Shown here: positions 7,786 through 17,179 of the stretch, piece by piece
How positions within the stretch are numbered: the first letter of the stretch is position 1
Layout: every line of letters starts with the position of its first letter
Assembly: GCF_030730905.1 (NCBI RefSeq)
Contig: NZ_JAVAMP010000001.1
Location: 992,001 to 1,056,000 of the forward strand
Direction of reading: 5' to 3'
From: Chengkuizengella axinellae
Lineage (GTDB): Bacteria > Bacillota > Bacilli > Paenibacillales > KCTC-33759
Length of the DNA stretch: 64,000 bases
Position numbers and translations under genes: made by a program
The notes under the pieces: model-generated
Told to the model about the DNA's origin: nothing
Seen by the model: the letters and a program-made list of their open reading frames with translations, nothing else
Databases searched by the model: none

Positions 7786-9822
7786 ATGATGAAATTGAAA
7801 GAAGTCTTAATTCTTTTAGCCATTATAGGTATTGTGATCATGATGGTAGTTCCAATTCCTTTGATGTTGCTTTCCATACTTCTTATTATTAATATTTCAT
7901 TGGCTTTAATGATATTATTAGTTTCGATGAATACGAAAGATGCTTTAGAATTTTCGATTTTCCCTGCTTTATTGCTTATAACAACCTTATTTAGATTAGC
8001 TCTAAATGTCTCCTCAACTAGAACAATTTTAAGTACAGCAGAGGGTGGCCCAGTTATTGAAACATTCGGTAATTTTGTTGGTGGGAATACCATTGCTGTA
8101 GGTTTTGTCGTTTTTCTTATTCTTGTTGTTGTTCAATTTATAGTTATTACTAAAGGGTCTGAAAGGGTTGCAGAAGTTGGAGCTAGATTTACTTTGGATG
8201 CTATGCCTGGTAAACAAATGAGCATCGATGCAGATCTAAATGCTGGTTTAATTGATGAACAACAGGCAAAGGAAAGAAGGCAAAAGATTGAACGTGAAGC
8301 AGACTTTTACGGTGCGATGGATGGTGCCAGCAAATTTGTCAAAGGTGATGCCATCGCAGGTATTGTGATTTTATTAATTAACTTGTTAGGTGGATTAGTC
8401 ATTGGAATGATAGTTCATGGGCTGTCTCTAACAGAATCAGCTTCCAAATTTTCCATACTAACAATAGGAGACGGGTTAGTCAGTCAGATTCCCGCTTTAT
8501 TAATATCTACTTCTGCAGGTTTAATTGTCACAAGATCAGCTTCTAAAGGAAATCTAGCTTTTGACCTATCTTCTCAATTGTTGGCTTATCCTAAATTATT
8601 ATATATTGTTGCTGGTACGATTGCTTTGTTAGGAGCATTTACTCCCATAGGTGTATTGATCACACTTCCTTTAGCTGTAACGTTCATTATTGTTGCTAGA
8701 AGAATGGAACAAAACATCAAAAATAGGAAAAAAGAAGAGGAGCAAATGGAGGAGAAACAAGATTTGGAAGAAGTTAAGAGTCCAGAAAGTGTTGTGAATT
8801 TATTGGACGTTGATCCAATTGAATTTGAATTTGGATATGGTTTAATTCCTTTAGCTGATACAGGACAGGGGGGCGATCTTTTAGATAGAATCGTCATGAT
8901 TCGACGTCAATGTGCACTTGAACTGGGTTTAATTGTTCCAGTTGTTAGAATACGCGACAATATTCAACTAAATCCGAATGAATATGTCATAAAAATTAAA
9001 GGAAATCCAGTAGCTCGTGGTGAATTATTATTAAATCACTATTTAGCAATGAGTTCTGGTATTGATGACGATTCTATAACTGGAGTTGAAACAGTTGAAC
9101 CTGCCTTTGGCTTGCCAGCTATATGGGTTGATGAAGCTACGAAAGACAGAGCAGAACTATCAGGATATACTATCGTAGATCCACCTTCAGTTGTTGCTAC
9201 TCATTTAACAGAGGTTATTAAAAATCATGCATATGAGTTATTAGGAAGACAAGAAACGAACTCATTAGTAGAAAATATTAAGGGTACTGTACCTGCTCTA
9301 GTAGATGAGCTTATTCCAAATGTACTATCTATTGGTGATATTCAGAAGGTACTAGTCAATTTATTAAAAGAGAAAATTTCAATTCGAGATTTAGTAACGA
9401 TATTTGAAACGCTTGCTGATTATGGTACTTACACAAAAGACCCGCAAATTTTAACTGAATATGTAAGACAGAGTTTGTCACGTCAAATTACACAACAATT
9501 TAGTTTAACAGGGGATGTATTAAAAGTATTAGCCATTGGTCCTGATTTGGAAAAGAAGATATCTGAATCCATTCAGCAAACAGAGCATGGGAATTATCTT
9601 GCATTAGACCCTTCAACAACTCAGATCATACATCAACGAATCATAGAACAGGTCAAAAAGTTTATGCAAACTGGGAACAACCCTATCATATTAACTTCTC
9701 CAACTATAAGATATTATTTACGTCAATTAATTGAAAAGACAATGAAAGACATACCTGTAATATCTTATCAAGAATTAGAACCTAATGTTGAAGTTCAAAG
9801 CTTGGGAGTGGTGAATATATGA
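7786..9822 (+). CDS. flhA: Flagellar export apparatus protein FlhA
   Basis: 678 residues. The N-terminal half has about eight membrane helices and the FHIPEP-family signature RFTLDAMPGKQMSIDADLNA; the C-terminal half is the cytoplasmic substrate/chaperone-binding domain. FlhA forms the nonameric ring that couples proton flow to export. GGGAGGAG at 7771-7778 supports the ATG at 7786 (or the adjacent one at 7789). The stop overlaps the flhF start in an ATGA. Confidence 0.97.
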   Translation: MMKLKEVLILLAIIGIVIMMVVPIPLMLLSILLIINISLALMILLVSMNTKDALEFSIFPALLLITTLFRLALNVSSTRTILSTAEGGPVIETFGNFVGGNTIAVGFVVFLILVVVQFIVITKGSERVAEVGARFTLDAMPGKQMSIDADLNAGLIDEQQAKERRQKIEREADFYGAMDGASKFVKGDAIAGIVILLINLLGGLVIGMIVHGLSLTESASKFSILTIGDGLVSQIPALLISTSAGLIVTRSASKGNLAFDLSSQLLAYPKLLYIVAGTIALLGAFTPIGVLITLPLAVTFIIVARRMEQNIKNRKKEEEQMEEKQDLEEVKSPESVVNLLDVDPIEFEFGYGLIPLADTGQGGDLLDRIVMIRRQCALELGLIVPVVRIRDNIQLNPNEYVIKIKGNPVARGELLLNHYLAMSSGIDDDSITGVETVEPAFGLPAIWVDEATKDRAELSGYTIVDPPSVVATHLTEVIKNHAYELLGRQETNSLVENIKGTVPALVDELIPNVLSIGDIQKVLVNLLKEKISIRDLVTIFETLADYGTYTKDPQILTEYVRQSLSRQITQQFSLTGDVLKVLAIGPDLEKKISESIQQTEHGNYLALDPSTTQIIHQRIIEQVKKFMQTGNNPIILTSPTIRYYLRQLIEKTMKDIPVISYQELEPNVEVQSLGVVNI

Positions 9823-10973
9823 GAGTGAAACGTTATGTAGTTGAGTCTATGCCGTCTGCTCTTCAAAAAATTAAATCTGATTTAGGTCAAAATGCTGTTA
9901 TTTTAAATACAAAAGAAATTAAACAAGGTGGATTTTTAGGCTTATTTAAGCAAAAGCGAATTGAAGTGATTGCTGCTGCGGATGCGGATGGAAATAAAAA
10001 AGAATTTTCACATAAACAATCTTCATCAGATACTTTTGAATCAACATCTGAACAGAAACCAAACACAATTTCAGCGATTGAATCTTCGTCAGATTCAAAC
10101 GCTAATGTATTGGAAGAAGTTAAAAAGTTAAAGGAGTTTATATTAAAGTTTCATACAAATGAAGATAATACAAAACTGCCAGTTCATTTGAAAAACCTGC
10201 AATTGCATTTAAGTGATCATGACTTTGAACCACAATTAATTGATAAAATCATGCACCATATTATTGAACAACATCATGAACAATTAGGTTCGTTATCTGT
10301 AAGTGAAACAAACCAAATGGTTAGAGAACAACTATTGAAGATGTTGTCTAATCATAATGCACAAGGCCTGTCACCTAAAACAAGAATTGCTTATTTTGTA
10401 GGTCCAACTGGTGTAGGGAAAACAACAACCATTGCTAAGTTAGCTGCAGATCAAGTGTTGAAATACAACCGTAAAATAGGATTTATTACTTCTGATACAT
10501 ACAGAATTGCAGCCATTGATCAATTAAAAACTTATGCAAACATTCTTGATGTACCTTTACATATTGTAAATTCACCTAAAGATTTTGAAGTTGCAGTTGA
10601 AAAACTGAAAGATGTTGATCTCATACTTATGGACACAGCAGGTAGAAATTTTCGGAATGAAATGAATGTTTCTGAACTTAAGAGTTTATTGAATACAAGT
10701 GAACGTAGTGAGACCTATTTGGTATTGAGTTTAACTACGAAGTATAAAGATATGAAGACCATTACGAATAATTTTATGAAATTTGGAATTGATAAAATTC
10801 TCTTTACTAAAATGGATGAGACCGAATCATTAGGAAACATTTTTAACTTAGTAGATGAATTTTCATTAAAGCCTTCATATATCACATATGGGCAAAATGT
10901 TCCTGATGATGTTTCCATTTTAAATGATGATGAAGTTACTGACCGTATACTTGGAGGCATTTCTTATGAATGA
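9819..10973 (+). CDS. flhF: Flagellar placement SRP-type GTPase FlhF
   Basis: 384 residues. The variable N-terminal basic domain (1-~120) is followed by an SRP54/FtsY-type NG domain: P-loop GPTGVGKTTTIAKLA (~residue 194), DTYRIAAIDQLKTYA, DTAGR, and the guanine-specificity motif TKMDET. FlhF sets the number and place of flagella with FlhG. It overlaps flhA by 4 bases and flhG by 8. Confidence 0.96.
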   Translation: MRVKRYVVESMPSALQKIKSDLGQNAVILNTKEIKQGGFLGLFKQKRIEVIAAADADGNKKEFSHKQSSSDTFESTSEQKPNTISAIESSSDSNANVLEEVKKLKEFILKFHTNEDNTKLPVHLKNLQLHLSDHDFEPQLIDKIMHHIIEQHHEQLGSLSVSETNQMVREQLLKMLSNHNAQGLSPKTRIAYFVGPTGVGKTTTIAKLAADQVLKYNRKIGFITSDTYRIAAIDQLKTYANILDVPLHIVNSPKDFEVAVEKLKDVDLILMDTAGRNFRNEMNVSELKSLLNTSERSETYLVLSLTTKYKDMKTITNNFMKFGIDKILFTKMDETESLGNIFNLVDEFSLKPSYITYGQNVPDDVSILNDDEVTDRILGGISYE

Positions 10974-11835
10974 TCAAGCCCAAGGATTAAGAAATTTAAT
11001 TAAAAGCCAAAATGATTCCAGTGACAACAAAACAAAAGTACTTACTATAACTAGTGGGAAGGGTGGGGTAGGAAAATCAAATTTCACTTTAAATTTTGCT
11101 CTAGCCTTACAACTTAAAGGATATAAAGTACTGATTTTTGATGCAGATATAGGGATGGCAAACATAGATGTGTTAATGGGAGTGACCCCTAAATATAACT
11201 TATATCACTTACTTAAAAGAGAAAAAAACATTAAGGAGATTATAACGAAAGGAGTACATGACTTACAAATTATTTCCGGTGGATCAGGTATTCAAGAGTT
11301 ATTACATTTGTCTCAAACAGATTTAGAATATTTTGCTTATGAAGCCAGCAAATTGCTAGGAAGCGTTGATTTTATCCTTTTTGATACTGGTGCTGGGTTA
11401 ACGCAGCAATCCCTAAATTTAATGATGTCTTCACATGAAACTATAGTTGTAACAACACCTGAACCTACATCAATTACAGATGCTTATGCAATTATTAAAA
11501 TGGTTCATTCTATGAATCAACAAATTCAATTTAAAATGGTTGTTAATCGTGTTACAACTCAAAAAGAAGGTACATTGACTTCAGATAAAATTAAAATGGT
11601 GGCTAAACAATTTTTGAATTTAGATATTTCAACACTTGGGTATATATCTGAGGATGTTCATATATCCAAGGCTGTAAAAAAACAAGAGCCGTTTTTAATG
11701 GCATATCCTAATTGTTCAGCCTCTCGCGACATTCATAGTTTATCACGATTTTTTTTATCAGAAAAAGATGATCAAAATCGTTTAAATACAAATGTGAAAA
11801 ATATCTTTTACAAAATGATTCGAATGCTCAAATAA
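10966..11835 (+). CDS. flhG: Flagellar number regulator, MinD-like ATPase FlhG (YlxH)
   Basis: 289 residues from the ATG at 10966, supported by GGAGG at 10953-10957; an earlier in-frame ATG at 10924 lies deep in flhF without a ribosome site. Deviant Walker A TSGKGGVGKSNFTLNFALAL (~residues 28-47) and DADIGMANIDVLMG mark the ParA/MinD class. The C-terminus is basic and amphipathic (KNIFYKMIRMLK), as expected for membrane association. FlhG is the ATPase partner of FlhF. Confidence 0.95.
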   Translation: MNDQAQGLRNLIKSQNDSSDNKTKVLTITSGKGGVGKSNFTLNFALALQLKGYKVLIFDADIGMANIDVLMGVTPKYNLYHLLKREKNIKEIITKGVHDLQIISGGSGIQELLHLSQTDLEYFAYEASKLLGSVDFILFDTGAGLTQQSLNLMMSSHETIVVTTPEPTSITDAYAIIKMVHSMNQQIQFKMVVNRVTTQKEGTLTSDKIKMVAKQFLNLDISTLGYISEDVHISKAVKKQEPFLMAYPNCSASRDIHSLSRFFLSEKDDQNRLNTNVKNIFYKMIRMLK

Positions 11836-11862
11836 TGATCCTTTTAAACTGGAGAGTGAAAC

Positions 11863-12918
11863 ATGGCACGCTATAGGGTTATTGTAGTAGATGATTCCGC
11901 CTTTATGAGGAATTTAATCAAGAATATCATATTTGAAGAAAGCGAATTTGAAGTCGTTTATTCAGCAAAGAATGGAAAAGAAGCGGTAGATAAAGTTTTG
12001 GAGCTTAAACCTGATGTAGTGACGATGGACATCGAAATGCCTATTATGAATGGTTTAGAAGCTTTGCAAAAGATAATGGAAAATCAACCAACTCCTGTTC
12101 TAATGTTAAGCAATCTTACTGATTTCGGCACTGCTGAAACAATAAAAGCTTTACAATATGGAGCAGTAGATTTTGTAAAAAAACCATCACTAGCTACAAG
12201 CCTTAATATACATAAACATCGCTTTCCTTTCATGGACAAATTAAGGAATGCGGTACAATCCAATGTGAAGAGACATCTTCCTTCATACAACCATGAGTCA
12301 GAAAATTCTATACAACCTCTGAAGAAAAAGGGGAGTTATGAATTTGAGCATTTAGTGGCGTTGGGGACATCAACAGGTGGACCTAGAGCACTTCAACAAA
12401 TCTTAACATCATTGCCTGAATCTTTTACAGCACCAATCTTAATCGTACAACACATGCCTCCTAAATTTACTAAATCATTAGCTGAACGATTAAATATGCT
12501 GTCTCCTATTCGAGTTGTTGAAGCCGAACATGGACAAGAACTAGAAACCGCGTCTGCATACATCGCACCAGGTGATTGGCATATGGGCCTGAAAAAGGAG
12601 CAAGGGAAGTATAAAATACATCTTTCCAAGGAAGAGCTTCGTACAGGACATCGTCCCTCTGTTGATTATCTATTTGAATCATTAGTTCCATTTCAAGAAT
12701 TGGAAAAACATATCGTAATCATGACCGGAATGGGATCTGATGGAGCAGAAGGTATGAAGCTATTAATAGACTCGGGCGTAAGTTCAACTATCGTAGAATC
12801 AGAAGAAAGTTGCATTATTTATGGAATGCCACGAGCTGCAACAGAAATGAATGATGTTGATTATGTCTTATCAATAGATAGAATTGCACCAAAGCTAGTA
12901 GATTTAGTAACTAAATAA
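11863..12918 (+). CDS. cheB: Chemotaxis protein-glutamate methylesterase/deamidase CheB
   Basis: 351 residues. An N-terminal receiver domain (VVDDSAFMRN; phosphoacceptor in VVTMDIEMPIMNG) is joined to a C-terminal methylesterase domain with the catalytic Ser in GTSTGGP, the His in QHMPPKFTKSLAERL, and the Asp in TGMGSDGAEGM. CheB removes methyl groups from, or deamidates, chemoreceptors. GGAGAG precedes the ATG. No cheR is in this window. Confidence 0.97.
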   Translation: MARYRVIVVDDSAFMRNLIKNIIFEESEFEVVYSAKNGKEAVDKVLELKPDVVTMDIEMPIMNGLEALQKIMENQPTPVLMLSNLTDFGTAETIKALQYGAVDFVKKPSLATSLNIHKHRFPFMDKLRNAVQSNVKRHLPSYNHESENSIQPLKKKGSYEFEHLVALGTSTGGPRALQQILTSLPESFTAPILIVQHMPPKFTKSLAERLNMLSPIRVVEAEHGQELETASAYIAPGDWHMGLKKEQGKYKIHLSKEELRTGHRPSVDYLFESLVPFQELEKHIVIMTGMGSDGAEGMKLLIDSGVSSTIVESEESCIIYGMPRAATEMNDVDYVLSIDRIAPKLVDLVTK

Positions 12919-12943
12919 TTTTTCTCCTAGGAGGTATATAAAT

Positions 12944-15112
12944 ATGAGTTCAGATCAATATTTAAATATGTTCATCGATGAAGCTAAGGAACACTTACAG
13001 CATTTAAACGACAATGTTATGAAACTGGAAAATACCCCTGGTAATATGGAGTTAGTTCAAGAAATTTTTCGTTCAGCCCACACTTTAAAAGGGATGGCTG
13101 CAACAATGGGGTTTAATGATTTATCGTCGCTTACACATGAAATGGAGAATGTACTTGATCTAGTTAGAAACAATCAACTTCAAATGGATACATTTATCTT
13201 TGATGCTTTATTTAAAAGTTTAGATCACTTGGAAATGATGTTAACGGACATTTTTGAAGGGGGTACTGGAAAAGCTGATGTTGAAGACATCGTAAAGACA
13301 CTCCATAACATTGTAGTGGGAGAGCATGTACAGGAAGATAGTTCAAAACAACATCAAGAAATCAGCAACTCTGCATATGTGTTGGATGAGTATCAACATT
13401 CTGTTCTAAAAAAATCTCTTGAATCTAAAAAAGTGTTTTTTATAAAAGTTCTCATTGACGAAGGATGTTTATTAAAAGTTGCTAGAGTGTATATGGTAAC
13501 AACTACCCTTGAAAGATATGGTGAAATTGTTAAAATCACTCCTAGAGTTGAGGATGTTGAGCAGGAATTAAACGACAATGAATTGTTACTCTATTATATT
13601 TCTGATGTGGAAGAACAAATCTTACATAACGAAATTATGAATATATCTGAAATTTATTCTGTTCAGTTTGATAGGGTAGATTTGGAATTTATAGATAGAC
13701 AGGTTGGAAATAATATTCAAGTAGAAGATGAAGAGTTTGAAGATAAACAACCTGAAATTATACAAGCCGAAGATCAGCAAATTGTAAATAAACAATCTGA
13801 AATTGATCAACCAAAAATTAAACAAATTGATGATAAAAAGCTTGAAGATAAACAACCTGAAGATGTTATTAAAACTGAAAATAAACAAACTGGAATTAAA
13901 CAATATAGTGCAGGAGTTAAAGTAAATACTGAATCTGTATCAGAAAAACAAAGCCGTAAACCGTCAATGAGCCGTACGATAAGAGTAGACACAGATAAAC
14001 TTGACACATTAATGAATTTGTTCAGCGAACTATTGATTGATCGAGTTAGATTAGAGGCACTTTCTTCTGAAATCAATCATATGGATTTAACTGATACGGT
14101 TGAACATATGTCAAGAGTAAGTGGAGATATTCAGAATATCGTATTAAATTTAAGAATGATGCCTATTGAATCTGTATTTAACCGTTTTCCTAGGATGGTA
14201 CGAGATCTAGCAAAATCTCTGGATAAAGAAGTAGAATTCATCATAACGGGCGCAGATACAGAATTAGACCGCAATGTAATCGATGAAATTGGAGACCCAT
14301 TAGTGCATTTGATTAGAAATGCATTAGATCATGGAATTGAGAGTCCAGCTGAGAGACTGCAAAACAATAAGCCTGAAAAAGGTACCCTTCTTCTAAGAGC
14401 ATATCATAGTGGGAATCATGTTTTTATAGAAATTGAGGAAGATGGCAGAGGAATTGATAGAGGTAAAATCCTTGACATTGCGATTAAAAAGCAGATTATC
14501 AGTCAAGAAGATGCTCAGAAAATGTCAGATGAACAAATCCAACAACTTATTTTTGCTTCAGGTTTTAGTACTGCGGATAAAGTGTCTGATATTTCCGGTA
14601 GAGGTGTTGGGTTAGATGTTGTAAAAACGAAAATCAACGCACTTGGTGGTCAAATTCAAATCCATTCTGAGGAAGGGAATGGCACAAAGTTCTCTATTCA
14701 ATTGCCGCTTACATTATCTATCATTCAAGCTATGCTTGTAAAACAAGGTGAAGAAAAATATGCTATCCCGTTATCTTCTATTGTAGAAACTGACATTTTA
14801 CAAAAGAAAGATATTAAGATCGCACATAATATTGAAATGATAGAATATCGTGATCGATTGATTCCTATTTTATTTTTGAAAAATATATTTGATATTCCTG
14901 GAAGCTATGACCCTATAGATTATAATATAGTGATTCTTCAACAAGGGGATAAAAGAGTGGCCATTGTAGTAGATGAGTTTATTGGTCAGCAGGAAATCGT
15001 ACTAAAATCACTTGGCAAATATTTGACGAACATATATGCAATTTCAGGTGCTACCATTCTTGGAGATGGTCATGTAGCCTTGATAGTAGATCCAAATGCT
15101 TTATTTAAGTAA
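12944..15112 (+). CDS. cheA: Chemotaxis histidine kinase CheA
   Basis: 722 residues. P1 HPt domain at the N-terminus with the phospho-accepting H46 (SAHTLKGMAATMGF); a P2-like region (~residues 145-250); a charged, repetitive linker (~260-325); P3 dimerisation; P4 HATPase with the N-box (LIRNALDHGIE), G1 (DGRGID) and G2 (SGRGVGLDVV); and a C-terminal P5 CheW-like domain. It phosphorylates CheY and CheB. The linker contains an exact 20-bp DNA repeat (13737-13756 and 13842-13861). AGGAGG precedes the ATG. Confidence 0.97.
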   Translation: MSSDQYLNMFIDEAKEHLQHLNDNVMKLENTPGNMELVQEIFRSAHTLKGMAATMGFNDLSSLTHEMENVLDLVRNNQLQMDTFIFDALFKSLDHLEMMLTDIFEGGTGKADVEDIVKTLHNIVVGEHVQEDSSKQHQEISNSAYVLDEYQHSVLKKSLESKKVFFIKVLIDEGCLLKVARVYMVTTTLERYGEIVKITPRVEDVEQELNDNELLLYYISDVEEQILHNEIMNISEIYSVQFDRVDLEFIDRQVGNNIQVEDEEFEDKQPEIIQAEDQQIVNKQSEIDQPKIKQIDDKKLEDKQPEDVIKTENKQTGIKQYSAGVKVNTESVSEKQSRKPSMSRTIRVDTDKLDTLMNLFSELLIDRVRLEALSSEINHMDLTDTVEHMSRVSGDIQNIVLNLRMMPIESVFNRFPRMVRDLAKSLDKEVEFIITGADTELDRNVIDEIGDPLVHLIRNALDHGIESPAERLQNNKPEKGTLLLRAYHSGNHVFIEIEEDGRGIDRGKILDIAIKKQIISQEDAQKMSDEQIQQLIFASGFSTADKVSDISGRGVGLDVVKTKINALGGQIQIHSEEGNGTKFSIQLPLTLSIIQAMLVKQGEEKYAIPLSSIVETDILQKKDIKIAHNIEMIEYRDRLIPILFLKNIFDIPGSYDPIDYNIVILQQGDKRVAIVVDEFIGQQEIVLKSLGKYLTNIYAISGATILGDGHVALIVDPNALFK

Positions 15113-15125
15113 AGATCAAATAGAA

Positions 15126-15148
15126 TAACACATCTAATGGAGTGTTAC
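15126..15148 (+). other. Small hairpin in the cheA-cheW gap
   Basis: TAACAC (15126-15131) pairs with GTGTTA (15142-15147). There is no T-run, so termination is unlikely; it may set mRNA stability or the cheA/cheW expression ratio. It precedes the strong cheW ribosome site (AGGAGG). Confidence 0.35.
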
Positions 15149-15181
15149 TATATGAAATGATAATCTTAGGAGGTTTAAAAT

Positions 15182-15643
15182 ATGGGAGAAGATTTAAAGT
15201 TTATCATGTTTTCTTTAGGGAATGAGTCATATGGGGTTGAAGTAGATCATGTGAATACAATTGAGAGAATGGTGCCAATTACACGTGTACCCAAAACACC
15301 TAGCTTTATTAAGGGTGTGATTAACTTAAGAGGTTCAGTTTTACCTATCATAGATTTAAGAGGTCGTTTTGGTTTAGAAGAATCCGAGTATACAGAGCAA
15401 ACAAGAATTATCATCGTATTTATTAAAGATATTGAGGTAGGATTAATTGTGGATGCAGCAAACGATGTCATTGATATTAATAGTGGTTCAATTGAATCAG
15501 CTCCAGAAGTTGTGGGAGGAATAAGAGCAAAGTATTTGCATGGGATTGCAAAGATAGACCAGGATAGAGTACTGGTTTTATTAAATTTAACTGAAGTTTT
15601 GAATAAAAATGAAATTGTACAATTAGAAGAGTTCGAGGGTTAG
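15182..15643 (+). CDS. cheW: Chemotaxis coupling protein CheW
   Basis: A 153-residue single CheW domain with the usual landmarks LPIIDLRGRFGL and IGVIVD-like LIVDAANDVIDI, preceded by RVPKTPSFIKGVINLRG. It links chemoreceptors to CheA in the signalling array. AGGAGG lies 7 bases before the ATG. It directly follows cheA and precedes cheC by 4 bases. Confidence 0.96.
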   Translation: MGEDLKFIMFSLGNESYGVEVDHVNTIERMVPITRVPKTPSFIKGVINLRGSVLPIIDLRGRFGLEESEYTEQTRIIIVFIKDIEVGLIVDAANDVIDINSGSIESAPEVVGGIRAKYLHGIAKIDQDRVLVLLNLTEVLNKNEIVQLEEFEG

Positions 15644-15647
15644 CATA

Positions 15648-16271
15648 GTGAGTAACATAAATAAATTTGAACCTTTTCAACTTGATGTATTGCAGGAAAT
15701 TGGAAACATCGGTTCAGGTAATGCAACAACCGCACTTTCAAATTTAATTAACAAATCGGTGGATATGAAGGTTCCAAAAGTAAACTTTGGCCCTTTTTCA
15801 GCTATCACTGAAAGCTTAGGAGATGCGGAAAAAGCAGTGATAGCAGTTTATTTGCGTGTTGTTGGAGAGACGCCTGGAAATATGTATTTTTTATTGTCTC
15901 AAAAATCTGCTAATCAATTACTTAGTGATGTTTTACAAATGGATTTAATAAATAAAAAAGAATATTCAGATATTGAAATTTCTGCATTAACTGAAATTGG
16001 AAACATTTTAGCTGGTTCATATCTTTCATCACTTGCAAACCTCACACACCTTAAAATATTTCCTTCTGTTCCCTCTTTGTCTATGGATATGTTGGGTGCT
16101 GTTTTAAGTTCTGGCATGCTGCAATCAGGTCAATACGATGATTATGCTTTGTTAATTGAAACTAATTTTTTGGAAGGTAGCGAAAATGTAGAAGGAAATT
16201 TTATATTTATACCTGATCCAGGATCTTTACATAAAATATTTCATTCTTTAGGAGTGCCTATCCATGATTGA
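15648..16271 (+). CDS. cheC: CheY-P phosphatase CheC
   Basis: 207 residues with two copies of the CheC active-site helix (LQEIGNIGSGNATTAL near residue 17 and LTEIGNILAGSYLSSL near residue 115), each with the E-x-x-N pair needed for dephosphorylation. CheC hydrolyses CheY-P and binds CheD. Start is GTG at 15648 with GAGGG upstream. The 3' end overlaps cheD by 8 bases, matching the CheC-CheD partnership. Confidence 0.95.
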   Translation: MSNINKFEPFQLDVLQEIGNIGSGNATTALSNLINKSVDMKVPKVNFGPFSAITESLGDAEKAVIAVYLRVVGETPGNMYFLLSQKSANQLLSDVLQMDLINKKEYSDIEISALTEIGNILAGSYLSSLANLTHLKIFPSVPSLSMDMLGAVLSSGMLQSGQYDDYALLIETNFLEGSENVEGNFIFIPDPGSLHKIFHSLGVPIHD

Positions 16272-16752
16272 AAGCACTATTTTAAGAGTTGGGATTGCAG
16301 AACTTAATGTACTAAGAGGAGAAGGGATTATCAAAACAACAGGACTAGGTTCGTGTATAGGTATGACATTATATGATCCAATAAATCAAGTTGGTGGATT
16401 AGCGCATATTATGCTGCCTGCTTCTCGTATAGCTAGAGATGCAAATTTTAATAAGGCAAAATATGCAGATACTGCGATTCCTGAGCTTTTGGATCAAATG
16501 TTATCCTTAGGTGCTTCAAGAAAGAATATCCATGCAAAGATGGCAGGTGGGGCACAGATGTTTCAAATTGAACTGGATTCAATGAAAATTGGATATAAGA
16601 ACATCGTGAAATGTAAAGAAATTTTGAAAGAATTAAACATACCCATACGTTCGGAAGATACAGGTGGAGGTGTTGGAAGAACGATTGAGTTGAATATATT
16701 AAATGGTAGTTTATCTGTAAGAAGTATTAAATATGGAATAAAGGAAATTTAA
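16264..16752 (+). CDS. cheD: Chemoreceptor glutamine deamidase CheD
   Basis: 162 residues, the usual CheD length. The catalytic Cys is C31 in GLGSCIGMTLYDP and the catalytic His is H48 in GGLAHIMLP. CheD deamidates receptor glutamines and increases CheC activity when bound to it. The start overlaps the end of cheC, so the two are coupled. Confidence 0.96.
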   Translation: MIESTILRVGIAELNVLRGEGIIKTTGLGSCIGMTLYDPINQVGGLAHIMLPASRIARDANFNKAKYADTAIPELLDQMLSLGASRKNIHAKMAGGAQMFQIELDSMKIGYKNIVKCKEILKELNIPIRSEDTGGGVGRTIELNILNGSLSVRSIKYGIKEI

Positions 16753-16754
16753 TC

Positions 16755-17165
16755 ATGATTGGAACATGGAAGTGGAATCTCAGTTTTAGTATATTTGGTA
16801 TGGTTTTAACTTTTTTTTTCAATTTATCAAATAATTTATTTCAAACCTCAGTAATAAGGAGTTTGGTTAGTTTTTTGTTGTTGTTTGTTATCAGTTTTGC
16901 AATAAGATGGATCATAACGATGATATTGAAGTCTAATGCTGATCAAAGTTCAAATAAAGGAAGTTATTTGGACATGACAACGCCAACGGATACAGATGAA
17001 ATCAATGAATCTCTTAAGGATAATTATACAGCTAGTAAGGGACAACAGTTACAAGAGAACCAAAATGACTTTAAGCCAATACAAGCTCCAAAACTAAAAA
17101 CAAATGACAACAATATAGATCCCAAGGAAGTGGCTGAGGCTGTAAAACATTTATCCAATGAGTAA
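16755..17165 (+). CDS. Uncharacterised small membrane protein between cheD and sigD
   Basis: 136 residues; I do not recognise a named family. Two hydrophobic segments fill the N-terminal half (~residues 10-30 and 36-56), followed by a polar, Asn/Asp/Gln-rich tail ending in KEVAEAVKHLSNE. It starts 2 bases after cheD stops and ends 14 bases before sigD, so it is part of the operon. B. subtilis has no gene at this point. A role in the flagellar or sigma-D programme is inferred only from position. Confidence 0.8.
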   Translation: MIGTWKWNLSFSIFGMVLTFFFNLSNNLFQTSVIRSLVSFLLLFVISFAIRWIITMILKSNADQSSNKGSYLDMTTPTDTDEINESLKDNYTASKGQQLQENQNDFKPIQAPKLKTNDNNIDPKEVAEAVKHLSNE

Positions 17166-17179
17166 GGATGGTGAATGTA

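Noticed and set aside
13622-13903. Repetitive Phe/Leu/Ile-rich minus-strand frame opposite cheA
   Set aside because: The repeats mirror the degenerate linker of CheA and have no independent gene evidence.
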